Notes under the pieces: generated by a model
The model's input: only the letters and a program-made list of their open reading frames with translations
Told to the model about the DNA's origin: nothing
Database searches by the model: none
Shown: piece by piece, positions 17,090 through 28,857 of the stretch
Numbering within the stretch: position 1 is the first letter of the stretch
Layout: each line of letters begins with the position of its first letter
NCBI GenBank assembly: GCA_030765485.1
Contig: JAVCCR010000012.1
Location: forward strand, 1 to 43,678
Length of the DNA: 43,678 nucleotides
Direction: 5' to 3'
Source of the DNA: Candidatus Gygaella obscura
GTDB lineage: Bacteria > Omnitrophota > Gorgyraeia > Gygaellales > Gygaellaceae
Program-made: the position numbers and the translations under genes

Positions 17090-18456
17090 TTCGAATAATA
17101 TTTATCCAGATATTCTTCCCGGATTCGCTTTAATTCCTGTTTGGGCAATTTATTAAGCAGGCTCCAGCCAATAGAAAGCGAATCTTCTATCGTACGATTC
17201 TCATATTCAGACTGCCTGACAAAGTTTTCTTCAAAATCATTGGCAAATTGTAAATATATCTTATCGATTTCAGAAAGCGCTGCTTCTCCAAGGATAACTG
17301 CCAATTCTCTTGCCTCTTTCCCCTTGGCATAACAGGCAAATAGCTGATTTAACACATCCGAGTGATCTTCTCTAGTCTTTTCTTTACCAATTCCTTTATC
17401 CTTCAACCTAGAAAGACTAGGTAAAACATCTACCGGTGGATAAATTCCTTTTCTGTGTAGTTCGCGCGATAGAATAATCTGACCCTCTGTAATATAGCCG
17501 GTCAAATCAGGGATAGGATGGGTTTTATCATCTTCAGGCATAGTCAAAACAGGTAAAAGCGTAATCGAACCCTTTTTGCCCTTTACCCGGCCTGCTCTCT
17601 CATATAGCGAAGCAAGATCTGTATATAAATAACCAGGGTATCCGCGCCTTCCAGGGATTTCTTTTCTGGCAGCAGAAACCTCCCTTAAGGATTCGCAGTA
17701 AAAAGACATATCTATTAAGATAACTAAAACATGCATATCTAAATCAAATGCAAAATATTCAGCGCATGTCAAAGCAAGTCTAGGGGTAGAAATCCTTTCA
17801 ATCGCCGGATCATTGGCAAGATTTATAAAAAGCGTGCTGCGTTCTATTGCGCCGGTTTTATAAAAATCCTTCATAAAAAAGTCGGCCTCTTCAAAAGTAA
17901 TCCCCATTGCGGCAAATACTACAGCAAATGATTCCTTTTTACCTAATACTGCAGCCTGCCTTGCAATTTGAGCGCTTACCTTAGCATGAGGTAATCCCGC
18001 ACCTGAAAAAACAGGAAGCTTTTGTCCACGTACCAAAGGGTTCATACAGTCTATCGTGGATATTCCAGTTTGGATAAATTCCGATGGGTAATCTCTTGTA
18101 TAAGGATTAATCGGATTACCATTAATATCCAGTCTTTTCTCTGGTATTATCTGCGGACCATTATCTTTTGCTCTTCCTGCGCCATCAAAAATCCTTCCCA
18201 GTAAATCCTTAGATACTCCCAATTCCTGAACGCGGCCCAAGAATCTTACTTTTGAACTTTCAACATCTAAACCAATAGTACCTTCAAACATCTGCACTAA
18301 AGCCCTATCTTCCTGAACTTCTAAAACCTTACCCCTTCTTATCTCTTTGTTGGAAAATTCCACTTCCACAAGCTCAGAATATTTTACATCCTTGGTTTTT
18401 TCAACAATAACTAAAGGCCCGGATATAGAATTAATTGTTAAATATTCTTTCTGCAT
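17086..18456 (-). CDS. ntpB: V-type ATPase subunit B
   Basis: The 456-aa non-catalytic subunit contributes to the nucleotide sites. It has '[25 protein letters not shown]' at the N-terminus and '[22 protein letters not shown]' in place of a P-loop. '[26 protein letters not shown]' is the family signature and supplies the arginine finger region. Loss of the Walker A lysine is normal for subunit B. The TGA stop overlaps the subunit D ATG by four bases (ATGA). Confidence 0.97.
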   Translation of the reverse strand: MQKEYLTINSISGPLVIVEKTKDVKYSELVEVEFSNKEIRRGKVLEVQEDRALVQMFEGTIGLDVESSKVRFLGRVQELGVSKDLLGRIFDGAGRAKDNGPQIIPEKRLDINGNPINPYTRDYPSEFIQTGISTIDCMNPLVRGQKLPVFSGAGLPHAKVSAQIARQAAVLGKKESFAVVFAAMGITFEEADFFMKDFYKTGAIERSTLFINLANDPAIERISTPRLALTCAEYFAFDLDMHVLVILIDMSFYCESLREVSAARKEIPGRRGYPGYLYTDLASLYERAGRVKGKKGSITLLPVLTMPEDDKTHPIPDLTGYITEGQIILSRELHRKGIYPPVDVLPSLSRLKDKGIGKEKTREDHSDVLNQLFACYAKGKEARELAVILGEAALSEIDKIYLQFANDFEENFVRQSEYENRTIEDSLSIGWSLLNKLPKQELKRIREEYLDKYYSK

Positions 18457-18462
18457 AAAAAA

Positions 18463-20217
18463 TTACTCCTCGCTTTTTTCAAACTCATTTTTTAATTCCT
18501 GTTCAAACTTATCAAAATCGCTAATCTTATTTTCCTCGATATATTTTAACCTACTGATTTTTTCTCTTATTTTAAAATTTGTGATTTTTTCTAAATCCAT
18601 ACCTTTATTCAGCGCATCCTTTGCAAAAACAAAAAACTGCATAATGATTTTTAAAATACGGTGCTGTTTAACTAAAGAAGTATAGGTATCTATTTCATGG
18701 AATGCATTCTGATGTAGGAAATCTTCTCTTATTGACTTTGCCACTTCCAATACAAGCCTATCTTCAAAAGATAAAGAATCCAAACCTACCAAGCGGGCAA
18801 TCTCTAAAAGAGAACTTTCTTTTTCCAATAAACGCATAGCCTCAATTCTTAAATCAACCTGATCCTGAGAAATATTCTTTTTAATAAATTCATTTAAATT
18901 ATCATGATAAAGAGAGTAACTCTCCAACCAATTTATTGCAGGAAAATGCCGTGCGTGCGCCAACTTTTCATCCAGACCCCAGAAAACCTTAACAACTCTC
19001 AAGGTTGCCTGAACTACCGGATCAGACAAATCCCCTCCCGGAGGAGATACTGCACCCATAATGCTTAAAGTCCCTTTACGTTTATCTGAACCTAAACATT
19101 CCACCACGCCTGCTCTTTCATAAAACTGCGCTAGGCGGCTGGATAAATAAGCCGGATACCCTTCTTCTCCAGGCATCTCTTCAAGACGACCAGATATTTC
19201 ACGCAAGGCCTCTGCCCAACGAGAAGTAGAATCAGCCATTATGGCAACATTATAACCCATGTCTCTGAAGTATTCGGCAATGGTTATGCCTGTATAAATT
19301 GATGCCTCTCGGGCAGCAACCGGCATATTAGATGTATTGGCAATAACTACAGTGCGCTCCAATAACGGTCTTCCAGTACGCGGATCTTTAAGCTGAGGAA
19401 AACTAAGCAATAAATCCGCACATTCATTACCTCTTTCACCACAGGCTATATAAACAATAATATCAGCATCAGACCACTTGGCTATCTCATGCATAGTAAC
19501 AGTTTTACCAGCTCCAAAAGGACCAGGAATGCAAGCTGTACCTCCTTTTGTCATAGGAAAAAATGTATCGATTACACGCTGACCGGTGGTAAGCGGTACA
19601 TCAGGCGAAAACTTTTTACTAAAAGGTCTGGGGTTTCGAACAGGCCATACCTGAGCCATGCTTATTTCTTCTTTTTTATTTTTTGTGCTTATTAAAACTA
19701 CCTTTTCCTTAATGTTAAAATCTCCCTCCGCTATCTCAATAATCTCACCCTCTAAAAACACAGGAACCATAATCTTATGCTTAATCAAGGCGGTTTCATC
19801 CACCTCTCCTAAGATGTCTCCAGGATAGACATGATCACCTTTTTTAGCAATAGGCCGGAAATGCCATTTTTTCTCATAATCTAAAGCACTAATCTTAACT
19901 CCACGGGGAATAAAATCCCCATATTTTAAGCTGATCTTGTCTAAAGGTCTTTGTACTCCATCATAGATAGACCCTAAAAGCCCAGGGCCTAATTCTACAG
20001 TCAAAGGACTATTAACAAGCTCCACATTTTCTCCCGGGCCAATACCAGTTGTCTCTTCATAAACCTGTATATAGGCCTTATCTGATTTTAACTCGATTAT
20101 CTCTCCTGCCAGGCCTTTATCAGAAACCCTTACCAAATCATACATTTTTGCACCTCTACAACCAGAGGCAACAACTAAAGGCCCTGCTACTTTAATAATC
20201 TTTGGTTTCTTGTTCAT
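18463..20217 (-). CDS. ntpA: V-type ATPase catalytic subunit A
   Basis: The 584-aa catalytic subunit hydrolyses or makes ATP. The P-loop '[13 protein letters not shown]' is intact near residue 235. Also present are the catalytic-Glu segment '[11 protein letters not shown]', the Walker B region '[20 protein letters not shown]' and the A-subunit-specific non-homologous insert around residues 120-185. The N-terminal beta-barrel '[13 protein letters not shown]' is typical. It is 6 nt before subunit B. Confidence 0.97.
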   Translation of the reverse strand: MNKKPKIIKVAGPLVVASGCRGAKMYDLVRVSDKGLAGEIIELKSDKAYIQVYEETTGIGPGENVELVNSPLTVELGPGLLGSIYDGVQRPLDKISLKYGDFIPRGVKISALDYEKKWHFRPIAKKGDHVYPGDILGEVDETALIKHKIMVPVFLEGEIIEIAEGDFNIKEKVVLISTKNKKEEISMAQVWPVRNPRPFSKKFSPDVPLTTGQRVIDTFFPMTKGGTACIPGPFGAGKTVTMHEIAKWSDADIIVYIACGERGNECADLLLSFPQLKDPRTGRPLLERTVVIANTSNMPVAAREASIYTGITIAEYFRDMGYNVAIMADSTSRWAEALREISGRLEEMPGEEGYPAYLSSRLAQFYERAGVVECLGSDKRKGTLSIMGAVSPPGGDLSDPVVQATLRVVKVFWGLDEKLAHARHFPAINWLESYSLYHDNLNEFIKKNISQDQVDLRIEAMRLLEKESSLLEIARLVGLDSLSFEDRLVLEVAKSIREDFLHQNAFHEIDTYTSLVKQHRILKIIMQFFVFAKDALNKGMDLEKITNFKIREKISRLKYIEENKISDFDKFEQELKNEFEKSEE

Positions 20218-20246
20218 CTAATACTCCTATTGCTGATTAAAATTTA

Positions 20247-20567
20247 CTAAATCTTACCAATTGCTTTTAACCTAATGTTTTTAATAATTTCCCCTATTGA
20301 ATCCTTAGACTCCTTGTTGGAAAAGGGGATAAAAATCGGGAATTCTTTTTCTTTGTAATCCAAAAACGCTTCTTTATTTTTTATAAAGAAAACTTCTTCA
20401 ACAAGACAAATCTTTGTCTCAGAAGCAACAATTTTCTTTACATTATCGCTGATATCATCGTTTTCTTCAACAATATAAACAGTAAAACCTATAGCCTTGA
20501 AACCAACTACCCTGTCTTCCCTGCCCAAAACAGCAAAATTTTCTTGCGTCAAATTATTTTCAGACAT
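20247..20567 (-). CDS. ntpG: V-type ATPase subunit F
   Basis: The 106-aa protein matches subunit F of the central stalk: 'FAVLGREDRVVGFKAIGFTVYIVE' at the N-terminus and 'EKEFPIFIPFSNKES' with 'SIGEIIKNIRLKAIGKI' at the end, a Rossmann-like fold with the C-terminal helix that inserts into the rotor. It overlaps subunit C by 8 nt and is followed by a 29-nt gap before subunit A. The symbol follows Enterococcus usage, where the F subunit is NtpG. Confidence 0.9.
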   Translation of the reverse strand: MSENNLTQENFAVLGREDRVVGFKAIGFTVYIVEENDDISDNVKKIVASETKICLVEEVFFIKNKEAFLDYKEKEFPIFIPFSNKESKDSIGEIIKNIRLKAIGKI

Positions 20568-21363
20568 ATGTACTATTTAACCTCTTATATAAAAGATTAG
20601 TTTCTACGCTGTTTATCTTGCCCAAAACAATTAATCTAACCATATTAATTTCATTAACTCTGGCGAAAAAATATGCAATCACTGCCTCCGGACCAAAACT
20701 GATATATTTAGCAGGTCTTAAAATATCAATAAGAAATCCTGCTATGGATCTTTCTAATTCAATAAAAGATTTATTTTTTTCTATCTCTTTTACAGCCTCT
20801 TTTAAAAATAACGAGTAATTTATAATAGAATTTTTCTTATGCACAAACTCTAGCCTAGCCAGAAAAAAAGATAGTTCCTTTTCGTATAAAGCAAAAAAAT
20901 CTTTCCTATCTATGAATCCAGTTTCGCTAATTAAACTGCGCAACTCTTCTAAGGGTCTTTTAAAAATAAAACTTCTTAGGAAAGTTTTGATGTTATGCAT
21001 ATCAATCAGATGCAAAATATAATCCTGTAAAAATTCGCTCTTGATGCTAATAACTTTTTCCTTTGCCTTGCTTAAATTATCTAAATCAACGAGGCAAATA
21101 AAACTCTTATCGGGTAAAAGCTGATTAACAATTTTTCTTAAAGACTCTTTTTCTTTGGATAAAACCAATTCTAAGTCAGCGGAATTTTCGACGCCAATAA
21201 GATCTTCGCTAAAAATACCCGGCTCAACAAAAAGATGCAATGCCTCTTCCAGGTTTAAGTTCAAAGCCTCCTTAAAGGCTTCTTCAGTTATAAGGGATTT
21301 TTCTAATGCCCTTATTTTCCCAACACCATAGGCATAATCATATACAGAGGGTGCGTTATTCAC
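20560..21363 (-). CDS. ntpC: V-type ATPase subunit C (d/AC39-type)
   Basis: Subunit C caps the K ring and docks the central stalk. The 267-aa protein is all-helical, with the N-terminal 'DYAYGVGKIRALEKSLITEEAF' and the C-terminal 'EAVIAYFFARVNEINMVRLIVLGK', the typical end motif of the V-ATPase AC39/CodH family. It is somewhat shorter than the usual 330 aa. The start codon is GTG at 21361-21363, overlapping the 53-aa ORF. It overlaps subunit F by 8 nt. Confidence 0.88.
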   Translation of the reverse strand: MNNAPSVYDYAYGVGKIRALEKSLITEEAFKEALNLNLEEALHLFVEPGIFSEDLIGVENSADLELVLSKEKESLRKIVNQLLPDKSFICLVDLDNLSKAKEKVISIKSEFLQDYILHLIDMHNIKTFLRSFIFKRPLEELRSLISETGFIDRKDFFALYEKELSFFLARLEFVHKKNSIINYSLFLKEAVKEIEKNKSFIELERSIAGFLIDILRPAKYISFGPEAVIAYFFARVNEINMVRLIVLGKINSVETNLLYKRLNSTYV

Positions 21364-21517
21364 TTTTTCTAAGTAGACTAATCACTTTGTCCAATTTCTC
21401 TGAGATCTCCCTTAAAAGCGTAATCTGCTCTCTTTGAATTCCTTCCTGCTGCTTCTGCATGTTTTTGGCCTCATTTGCCAATTTAGACATATCCGACAAC
21501 TTCGAAAAATCAAGCAT
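21356..21517 (-). CDS. Small coiled-coil protein (53 aa) inside the V-ATPase operon
   Basis: This ORF is too short for the supplied track. It encodes 53 residues, starting MLDFSKLSDMSKLANEAKNM and ending SLLRKSE. The start has a strong AAGGAG five bases upstream (overlapping the subunit E stop), and the stop region overlaps the GTG start of subunit C by a few bases, so it is surely translated in the same chain. The sequence is amphipathic, Gln/Glu/Lys-rich and probably one or two helices. Family unknown. It could be a lineage-specific stalk component or assembly factor; the Enterococcus ntp operon has no gene here. Confidence 0.75.
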   Translation of the reverse strand: MLDFSKLSDMSKLANEAKNMQKQQEGIQREQITLLREISEKLDKVISLLRKSE

Positions 21518-21519
21518 CC

Positions 21520-21942
21520 TTACTCCTTATTTTCAACAAATAAAACTTTTAAAATCTGTGGTTCCAATTCAAATCTTACCCTTTTTAAAAATACTGCCGT
21601 ATCTTCATGTGTATCTAATTCTCTATCAACCAAAACCTGTTTCTTCTTAAAAGCTGTTTTCTTTAACGCCGACTCTAATTCAAAAAACAACACATCAATC
21701 AATTCCTGCTTGCGCTTCAATAATCTTTTTTTCCCTTCAATTGTTTCATTTACAATTACACGTCTTTTTTCAACACTAATACTTTCTTTTTCTTGCGCAA
21801 GAAGTCTTTTGTAAAAATTGTCTCGCTCTTGCCAGGCCTGCTTAATAATAAGCCGCTCTTGTTTTTTTGCCTGTTCTAAGATTGTTGATCTTTCTTTATC
21901 AGTATTAGATTTTATATAATCAATTATGTTTTCTAAAGGCAT
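21520..21942 (-). CDS. ntpE: V-type ATPase subunit E (peripheral stalk)
   Basis: The 140-aa protein is mostly charged helix ('ERSTILEQAKKQERLIIKQAWQERDNFYKRLLAQEK'), with a shorter globular C-terminus. This is the pattern of subunit E, though shorter than the usual 180-200 aa. It starts 4 nt after subunit K and ends with 'AATAAGGAGTAA', which supplies the ribosome-binding site of the small ORF downstream. The identification is largely positional (K-E-C order), supported by the coiled-coil composition. Confidence 0.78.
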   Translation of the reverse strand: MPLENIIDYIKSNTDKERSTILEQAKKQERLIIKQAWQERDNFYKRLLAQEKESISVEKRRVIVNETIEGKKRLLKRKQELIDVLFFELESALKKTAFKKKQVLVDRELDTHEDTAVFLKRVRFELEPQILKVLFVENKE

Positions 21943-21946
21943 CGCT

Positions 21947-24410
<2,464 letters not shown>

Positions 24411-24417
24411 AATAAGA

Positions 24418-24729
24418 TCAATGAAGTTTATTCTTTATCATGCTGATTGCATTATTGAAATTCTTTTTTGCCGTTTTCTCAAGATCTTTTATCTGAATAT
24501 CTATTTTTTTTCTCATAGCATCGACCTCTATTTTTGTTTCCTTTAAAATTTGTTTTCTGATTTCATCTGATTCTTTTTTTGCCAAGCTATAGGCTTCCTT
24601 GATTATATTTTCTTTTTCCTGATATGCATTATTGATAATAGTTTTGGATTCATCTTTTACCGACACAATCTCTTGTATGGAATTATTTTCCTCTGTCAGT
24701 ATATTCTCTAGGGCCTTTTCGCTATCCAT
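24418..24729 (-). CDS. ntpF: V-type ATPase peripheral stalk subunit (G/H type)
   Basis: The ORF track starts at 24774 inside pyrE, but the ATG at 24727-24729 has a clean GGAG six bases upstream, giving 103 aa starting MDSEKALENIL. The protein is a continuous charged heptad-rich coiled coil (many K/E/I/A), as expected for the G/H (AhaH/NtpF) stalk subunit that pairs with subunit E. Sequence alone is weak for this family; the call rests mainly on position directly before subunit I, as in the Enterococcus ntp operon. Confidence 0.75.
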   Translation of the reverse strand: MDSEKALENILTEENNSIQEIVSVKDESKTIINNAYQEKENIIKEAYSLAKKESDEIRKQILKETKIEVDAMRKKIDIQIKDLEKTAKKNFNNAISMIKNKLH

Positions 24730-24730
24730 T

Positions 24731-25315
24731 TCATACTCCTTTAATTTTTCTCGAACCGGGTTTAACAAGCTCAATCAATTCTTTGCAAAGAGGGCAATCT
24801 GATTCTTTGTATGTTTTAAATTCTAACCTTATCAAAGATTTAAAATCCTTAACAAACTTTGGTTTAGTTTTAGTCCTATCAACCAAACATCCCAAGCCAA
24901 TCACCTTTACCTTTAATTTCTTAAGAAGATTTATAACCTCTTTAACCGATCCGGCGGTGGTAATAACATCCTCCACAACCAACACGTTACTATTTGCTGC
25001 AATGGTAAAATTACGCCTCAGACACATCTTACCTTTTTTATCCCGTTCGGTAAAAATCCCTTTTACCTTTAAGCTGCGAGCGACCTCATAAGCAACAATA
25101 ACACCGCCTAAGGCCGGTCCAACAACAACATCTATTTTTTTAAACTTGAATTTATTAGCTAGCTCCCTGCATAATGCCTGTGCGTATTTCGGATATTGCA
25201 GGACCTTGGCACACTGAACATAAGCAGCGCTATGCAAACCACTCGTAAGTAAAAAATGTCCTGTTAACAATGCTTGTGTTTTCTTAAAAACACTTATAAT
25301 TTCGGTTTTTCTCAT
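24731..25315 (-). CDS. pyrE: Orotate phosphoribosyltransferase
   Basis: PyrE joins orotate and PRPP to form OMP. The 194-aa protein has 'VVVGPALGGVIVAYEVA' near residues 63-79, the flexible-loop 'FTERDKKGKM' near 89-98 and the PRPP loop 'VLVVEDVITTAGS' at 111-123. These fit the OPRTase branch (GGVIVA), not adenine or hypoxanthine enzymes. It directly follows pyrF. Its final codons contain the 'AAAGGAG' ribosome-binding site of the first ATPase gene, which starts 1 nt after the stop. Confidence 0.95.
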   Translation of the reverse strand: MRKTEIISVFKKTQALLTGHFLLTSGLHSAAYVQCAKVLQYPKYAQALCRELANKFKFKKIDVVVGPALGGVIVAYEVARSLKVKGIFTERDKKGKMCLRRNFTIAANSNVLVVEDVITTAGSVKEVINLLKKLKVKVIGLGCLVDRTKTKPKFVKDFKSLIRLEFKTYKESDCPLCKELIELVKPGSRKIKGV

Positions 25316-26011
25316 CTATTTCTTGATGCTAAGAATAATTTTCTTTGCTTCTTCCTGAGGATCAGCCGCTTTTATGATTGGCCTTCCAATAACTATATAA
25401 TCAGCTCCCAGTTTGGCAGCTTCTTGAGGACTCATGAATCTTTTTTGGTCGTCTCCAAAACAGTACGGCCTTATTCCTGGAGTAACAACAACAAACTTAT
25501 TCCCTAGCTTTTTTCGTAACAAGCTTATTTCTTGAGGAGAGCAAACAACCCCATCAATACCTAATTTTAGCGCATTTCTAGCCAAAGTCAAAACCTGATT
25601 ATTAATGCTTCTATCTATCCCCAGTTGCTTTAGATCCTTCTGAGTAAAACTGGTTAAAACAGTCACTCCTAAAATAATCGGTTTCTTTTTGATCGACTTT
25701 ACTGTCTTTAAAACCTCTTTTATCATGCCGCTGCTGCCAGAAGCATGCATATCAACCATAAATACATTTAGCCTAGCAGCCTCTTTTACAGCACTGGCTA
25801 CGACACTAGGAATATCATAATACTTTAAATCTAAAAAAACCTTTGCTCCCAAACCGTTAATATATTTAATAATCTTCGGGCCGCAATTCGTAAAAAGATG
25901 GGAACCAACTTTAAATATCTTTACCATAGGATAAAGCTTTTTAATCAGTATCTTTGCCTTTACAAAATTATCCACATCTACAGCTACTATAAGCTTAGTT
26001 ATTTTTTTCAT
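25316..26011 (-). CDS. pyrF: Orotidine-5'-phosphate decarboxylase
   Basis: PyrF decarboxylates OMP to UMP, the last step of the pathway. The family signature 'DLKYYDIP' (Asp-Lys-Asp catalytic triad region) lies near residue 60, followed by 'MVDMHASG', 'GVVCSPQEI' and 'VTPGIRP'. The ORF track begins at a GTG (26017); the ATG six bases downstream (26011) fits the usual short N-terminus 'KKITKLIVAVDVDN'. Both overlap the end of pyrD. The stop abuts the pyrE ATG. Confidence 0.95.
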   Translation of the reverse strand: MKKITKLIVAVDVDNFVKAKILIKKLYPMVKIFKVGSHLFTNCGPKIIKYINGLGAKVFLDLKYYDIPSVVASAVKEAARLNVFMVDMHASGSSGMIKEVLKTVKSIKKKPIILGVTVLTSFTQKDLKQLGIDRSINNQVLTLARNALKLGIDGVVCSPQEISLLRKKLGNKFVVVTPGIRPYCFGDDQKRFMSPQEAAKLGADYIVIGRPIIKAADPQEEAKKIILSIKK

Positions 26012-26903
26012 GCGCACATCCGATTATTCTATTTATATTTTTTATTTTATTTTTCCTCATATAATTCTTTATCCCGCTGGCTATCTCAAGCGAAGCCTTG
26101 GGATTTACAAAATTAATGCTTCCTACAGAAACAACCTTTGCCCCTGCCATCATAAACTCCAAAGCATCCTTAAAATCAGCTATTCCTCCTACGCCAACAA
26201 TAGGAATCCTTATTTTTTTAAAAACATCAAAAACCATCTTTATCGCCATGGGCTTAATTGCCGGACCGCTTAATCCTCCGACAATATTACCTAAAGCGGG
26301 TTTTCTCTTTATAATATCAATCGCCATGGCAGAAAAAGTATTAACTAACGAAACTGCGTCTGCTCCGCAATCCTGCGCAATAAATGCTAATTCTGCTATA
26401 TCAGTAACATTAGGAGATAATTTTACAATTAAAGTCTTTTTAGTATATTTTTTAACCGCGCTTACTGCCTTAGCAGTAAGCTTGATATCTTGAGCAATTA
26501 TTTTTTTATTCAAATTAGGGCAAGATAAATTCAATTCAATTGCATCTACCCCAGAGGTATTTAATTCTTGCGCTAAGACAATAAAATCTCTTTTGGAGAA
26601 TCCTGCAATGCTTACAATGGTTTTTGTTTTTAACTTCCTTAATTGCGGAAGTTTATATTTTAAAAAATCATCCAACCCCTGGTTTTCCAAACCAATGGAA
26701 TTAATCATACCCGAAGACGCCTCAATAATCCTCGGCGCAGAATTACCTTCTCTAGCAAAAGGAGTAATTGTCTTGGTGATAATAGCAGCAATATCATTTA
26801 AATCAATTATTTCCTTAAATTCCTGCCCGTAACCAAACGTACCGGAAGCAACCGTTATGGGATTCTTTAATTCTAACTTTGCTATTTTTACTTTTGTATC
26901 CAT
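25995..26903 (-). CDS. pyrD: Dihydroorotate dehydrogenase, class 1B catalytic subunit
   Basis: PyrD oxidises dihydroorotate to orotate with FMN. The 302-aa length and the motifs 'NPITVASGTFGYGQEF', 'ELNLSCPNL', 'LIVKLSPNV', 'GGLSGPAIKP' and 'VGVGGI' fit the cytosolic class 1 enzyme. The cysteine in 'NLSCPNL' is the usual class 1B active-site base. The neighbouring PyrK supports the NAD-dependent heterotetramer. The gene is 1 nt after the TauE half and overlaps the pyrF start by 17 nt. Confidence 0.95.
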   Translation of the reverse strand: MDTKVKIAKLELKNPITVASGTFGYGQEFKEIIDLNDIAAIITKTITPFAREGNSAPRIIEASSGMINSIGLENQGLDDFLKYKLPQLRKLKTKTIVSIAGFSKRDFIVLAQELNTSGVDAIELNLSCPNLNKKIIAQDIKLTAKAVSAVKKYTKKTLIVKLSPNVTDIAELAFIAQDCGADAVSLVNTFSAMAIDIIKRKPALGNIVGGLSGPAIKPMAIKMVFDVFKKIRIPIVGVGGIADFKDALEFMMAGAKVVSVGSINFVNPKASLEIASGIKNYMRKNKIKNINRIIGCAHEKNN

Positions 26904-26904
26904 T

Positions 26905-27261
26905 TTATTTTGTAAATATCATTCTCAAACCAACAAACAATAAAAATACCCCAAAGCTCCTTTTTAATAAAACTTCAGGTATTTTATCAACGAACATCGC
27001 CCCTAAAAGCCCTCCGATAAAAAAACCGATACAAACAAAAACAGCAACATTTATCTTTATATTGCCGCTTTGATAATAACGCAAAGCTGCCAGTAACCCT
27101 ATAGGCGGCACCATCAAAGCAAGAGTTGTGCCTTGCGCCTGATGCTGCGTCATGCCCAAAAGGAAGACAAACGCCGGAACAAGAATACTACCGCCACCAA
27201 TACCAAAAACTCCGCTTAAAATGCCTGCTGCTAAACCTAATGCTATATAAACCAAATACAT
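26905..27261 (-). CDS. Half-length TauE/SafE-family membrane protein
   Basis: The protein is about 118 aa with four probable membrane helices. It begins MYLVYIALGLAAGILSG and carries the TauE/SafE (DUF81) signature 'GVFGIGGGSILVPAFVFLLG', 'QAQGTTLALMVP' and 'IGGLLGAMF'. Full-length family members have about 250 aa made of two such halves, so this is one half and would need to dimerise. The track Met at 27282 overlaps pyrK. The ATG at 27259-27261 has an 'AGGAGCGAGAGG' ribosome-binding region that begins in the pyrK TAG. Family members export organic anions or sulfur compounds; the substrate here is unknown. Confidence 0.83.
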   Translation of the reverse strand: MYLVYIALGLAAGILSGVFGIGGGSILVPAFVFLLGMTQHQAQGTTLALMVPPIGLLAALRYYQSGNIKINVAVFVCIGFFIGGLLGAMFVDKIPEVLLKRSFGVFLLFVGLRMIFTK

Positions 27262-27271
27262 CCTCTCGCTC

Positions 27272-28057
27272 CTATTTTGCAAACACTTCGCTTAAATAAA
27301 AAACAGGTCCGTCTTTACAAACCCTTTTGTATCCTGAGATGGTTTTAACCGCACACCCCAAACATGCTCCTATACCACAACCCATAAAATTCTCTAGAGA
27401 TACCTGTGCATCGAGTTCATAAACCTTTAGAATCTTCTTTAACTCTTTAAGCATTACCTCGGGTCCACAGGCAAATATTTCTATTCCTTTATTATTATCT
27501 ACGACGCTCAAGATACGCCTAAGAAGTTCTGTGACCATGCCTTTAAACCCTTCAGATCCATCGTCTGTAGCAACCTTTACGCTACAACCTAAATTCTTGA
27601 ATTCATCTTTACATATTACTTCATTTTTTGTTCTTGCGCCGATTAACACAAGCCCTTTGGGCCTATTAAGTTTTTGTGTCAAAAACAATAGGGGAGCAGC
27701 CCCCATACCGCCAGCAATTAATATCTTAGGATTATTTTTTTTATCTTTATTTAGATAAAAACCATTGCCTAATGGCCCGATAATATCTAAAAGACAACCC
27801 TTGTTCTTGCTGGACAATATCTTCGTACCTTTTCCTTTGACATCATAGATTATTTCAATACTATTATTATTAATTCTGTGTATACTTATCGGCCTTCGCA
27901 AAAACGGATCAAACGAATCTGCTGGCTTTATATGGATAAACTGCCCTGGTTTGCATTTCTTTAAAAAACTTTTGCAGACTGCCAACTTCATCTTAAAACG
28001 ATTGCAGGCAATTTTTTTATTCTCTAAAACTTTATACTTTTTATTGACTATATTCAT
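27272..28057 (-). CDS. pyrK: Dihydroorotate dehydrogenase B, electron-transfer subunit PyrK
   Basis: PyrK carries FAD and a [2Fe-2S] cluster and links PyrD to NAD+. The C-terminal cluster ligands are visible in 'CGIGACLGCAVKT' and the later 'RVCKDGPVF'. The FAD-binding 'DPFLRRPISIH' and nucleotide-binding 'ILIAGGMGAAPL' lie upstream in the usual order. The track starts at 28075, but the ATG at 28055-28057 overlaps the mutM stop as ATGA and is the better start (261 aa). PyrK predicts a type 1B dehydrogenase, so orotate formation can use NAD+ under anaerobic conditions. Confidence 0.94.
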   Translation of the reverse strand: MNIVNKKYKVLENKKIACNRFKMKLAVCKSFLKKCKPGQFIHIKPADSFDPFLRRPISIHRINNNSIEIIYDVKGKGTKILSSKNKGCLLDIIGPLGNGFYLNKDKKNNPKILIAGGMGAAPLLFLTQKLNRPKGLVLIGARTKNEVICKDEFKNLGCSVKVATDDGSEGFKGMVTELLRRILSVVDNNKGIEIFACGPEVMLKELKKILKVYELDAQVSLENFMGCGIGACLGCAVKTISGYKRVCKDGPVFYLSEVFAK

Positions 28058-28854
28058 TTCTGACACTTTGGGCAAAAATAGGTTCCTCTGCCTGCTAAAC
28101 TGATTCTTTTTATCGTTGTCTTACAAACAAAACAAGGGTTCCCTTCTCTATCATAAACCTTATGATGCTTAACATAATCTCCAGGCTCACCTGAAATCTG
28201 TATATACTGATCGATTGATGAACCTTTACAACGAATTGCTTGTTTTAATATTTTTGTAATCTGGTTAAAAAGCTTCTTTTTTTCTTCGCTGCTTAAATTT
28301 GATGCGGGCCTTAAAGGATTTATACCTGCTCTAAAAAGCGCTTCCGCTGCATAGATGTTGCCGAGCCCGGCAATAAACTTTTGGTCCATCAAAAGAGGTT
28401 TTATTTTAGTTTTTCTATTGGCTAGCATACTCTCAAATCCACGCACAGTCAAATCAAATGGCTCCGGACCTAGACACTTAATAAAATTAATCTCTCTCCA
28501 ATCTCTAACCAGCCTTAGCTCCCCTAATATACGCTGGTCTTTATAATCCAGTAAGCTATTATCTGAAAACTTAAAGCTAACCCGGCTTTTTTTATTGTCT
28601 CCCGGATAAACAAGCTGTCCGGTCATTCTCAAGTGAACAGCCAATGATTTTGAATTACTAAGCTCAAAAATCAAAAGCTTGCCTTTTCTTATTATTCTTT
28701 TGATACTGCTTCCTTTAACCTGTCTTATAAAGTCGCTTTTTCTTAAGTCCTTAATAACTTTCGTATTGTTTACAAATACAGCTATTATTTTTTTATTAAC
28801 TACCTGCGAAATTAATTCACGCTTTATTGTCTCTACTTCCGGAAGCTCTGGCAT
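28054..28854 (-). CDS. mutM: Formamidopyrimidine-DNA glycosylase (Fpg/MutM)
   Basis: This bifunctional glycosylase/AP lyase removes 8-oxoguanine and formamidopyrimidines from DNA. The N-terminus 'MPELPEVETIKREL' provides the catalytic Pro2 and Glu3. The helix-two-turn-helix 'QKFIAGLGNIYAAEALF' is present. The C-terminal zinc finger is complete: C-x2-C-x16-C-x2-C ('CFVC' ... 'CPKC'). The 266-aa length is normal. It is embedded in the pyrimidine operon, 3 nt after the yjbQ-like gene, and its TGA overlaps the pyrK ATG by four bases (ATGA). Confidence 0.96.
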   Translation of the reverse strand: MPELPEVETIKRELISQVVNKKIIAVFVNNTKVIKDLRKSDFIRQVKGSSIKRIIRKGKLLIFELSNSKSLAVHLRMTGQLVYPGDNKKSRVSFKFSDNSLLDYKDQRILGELRLVRDWREINFIKCLGPEPFDLTVRGFESMLANRKTKIKPLLMDQKFIAGLGNIYAAEALFRAGINPLRPASNLSSEEKKKLFNQITKILKQAIRCKGSSIDQYIQISGEPGDYVKHHKVYDREGNPCFVCKTTIKRISLAGRGTYFCPKCQK

Positions 28855-28857
28855 AAT

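Noticed and set aside
17086-18456. Missing Walker A lysine in V-ATPase subunit B as a defect
   Set aside because: Loss of the P-loop is normal for the non-catalytic B subunit.
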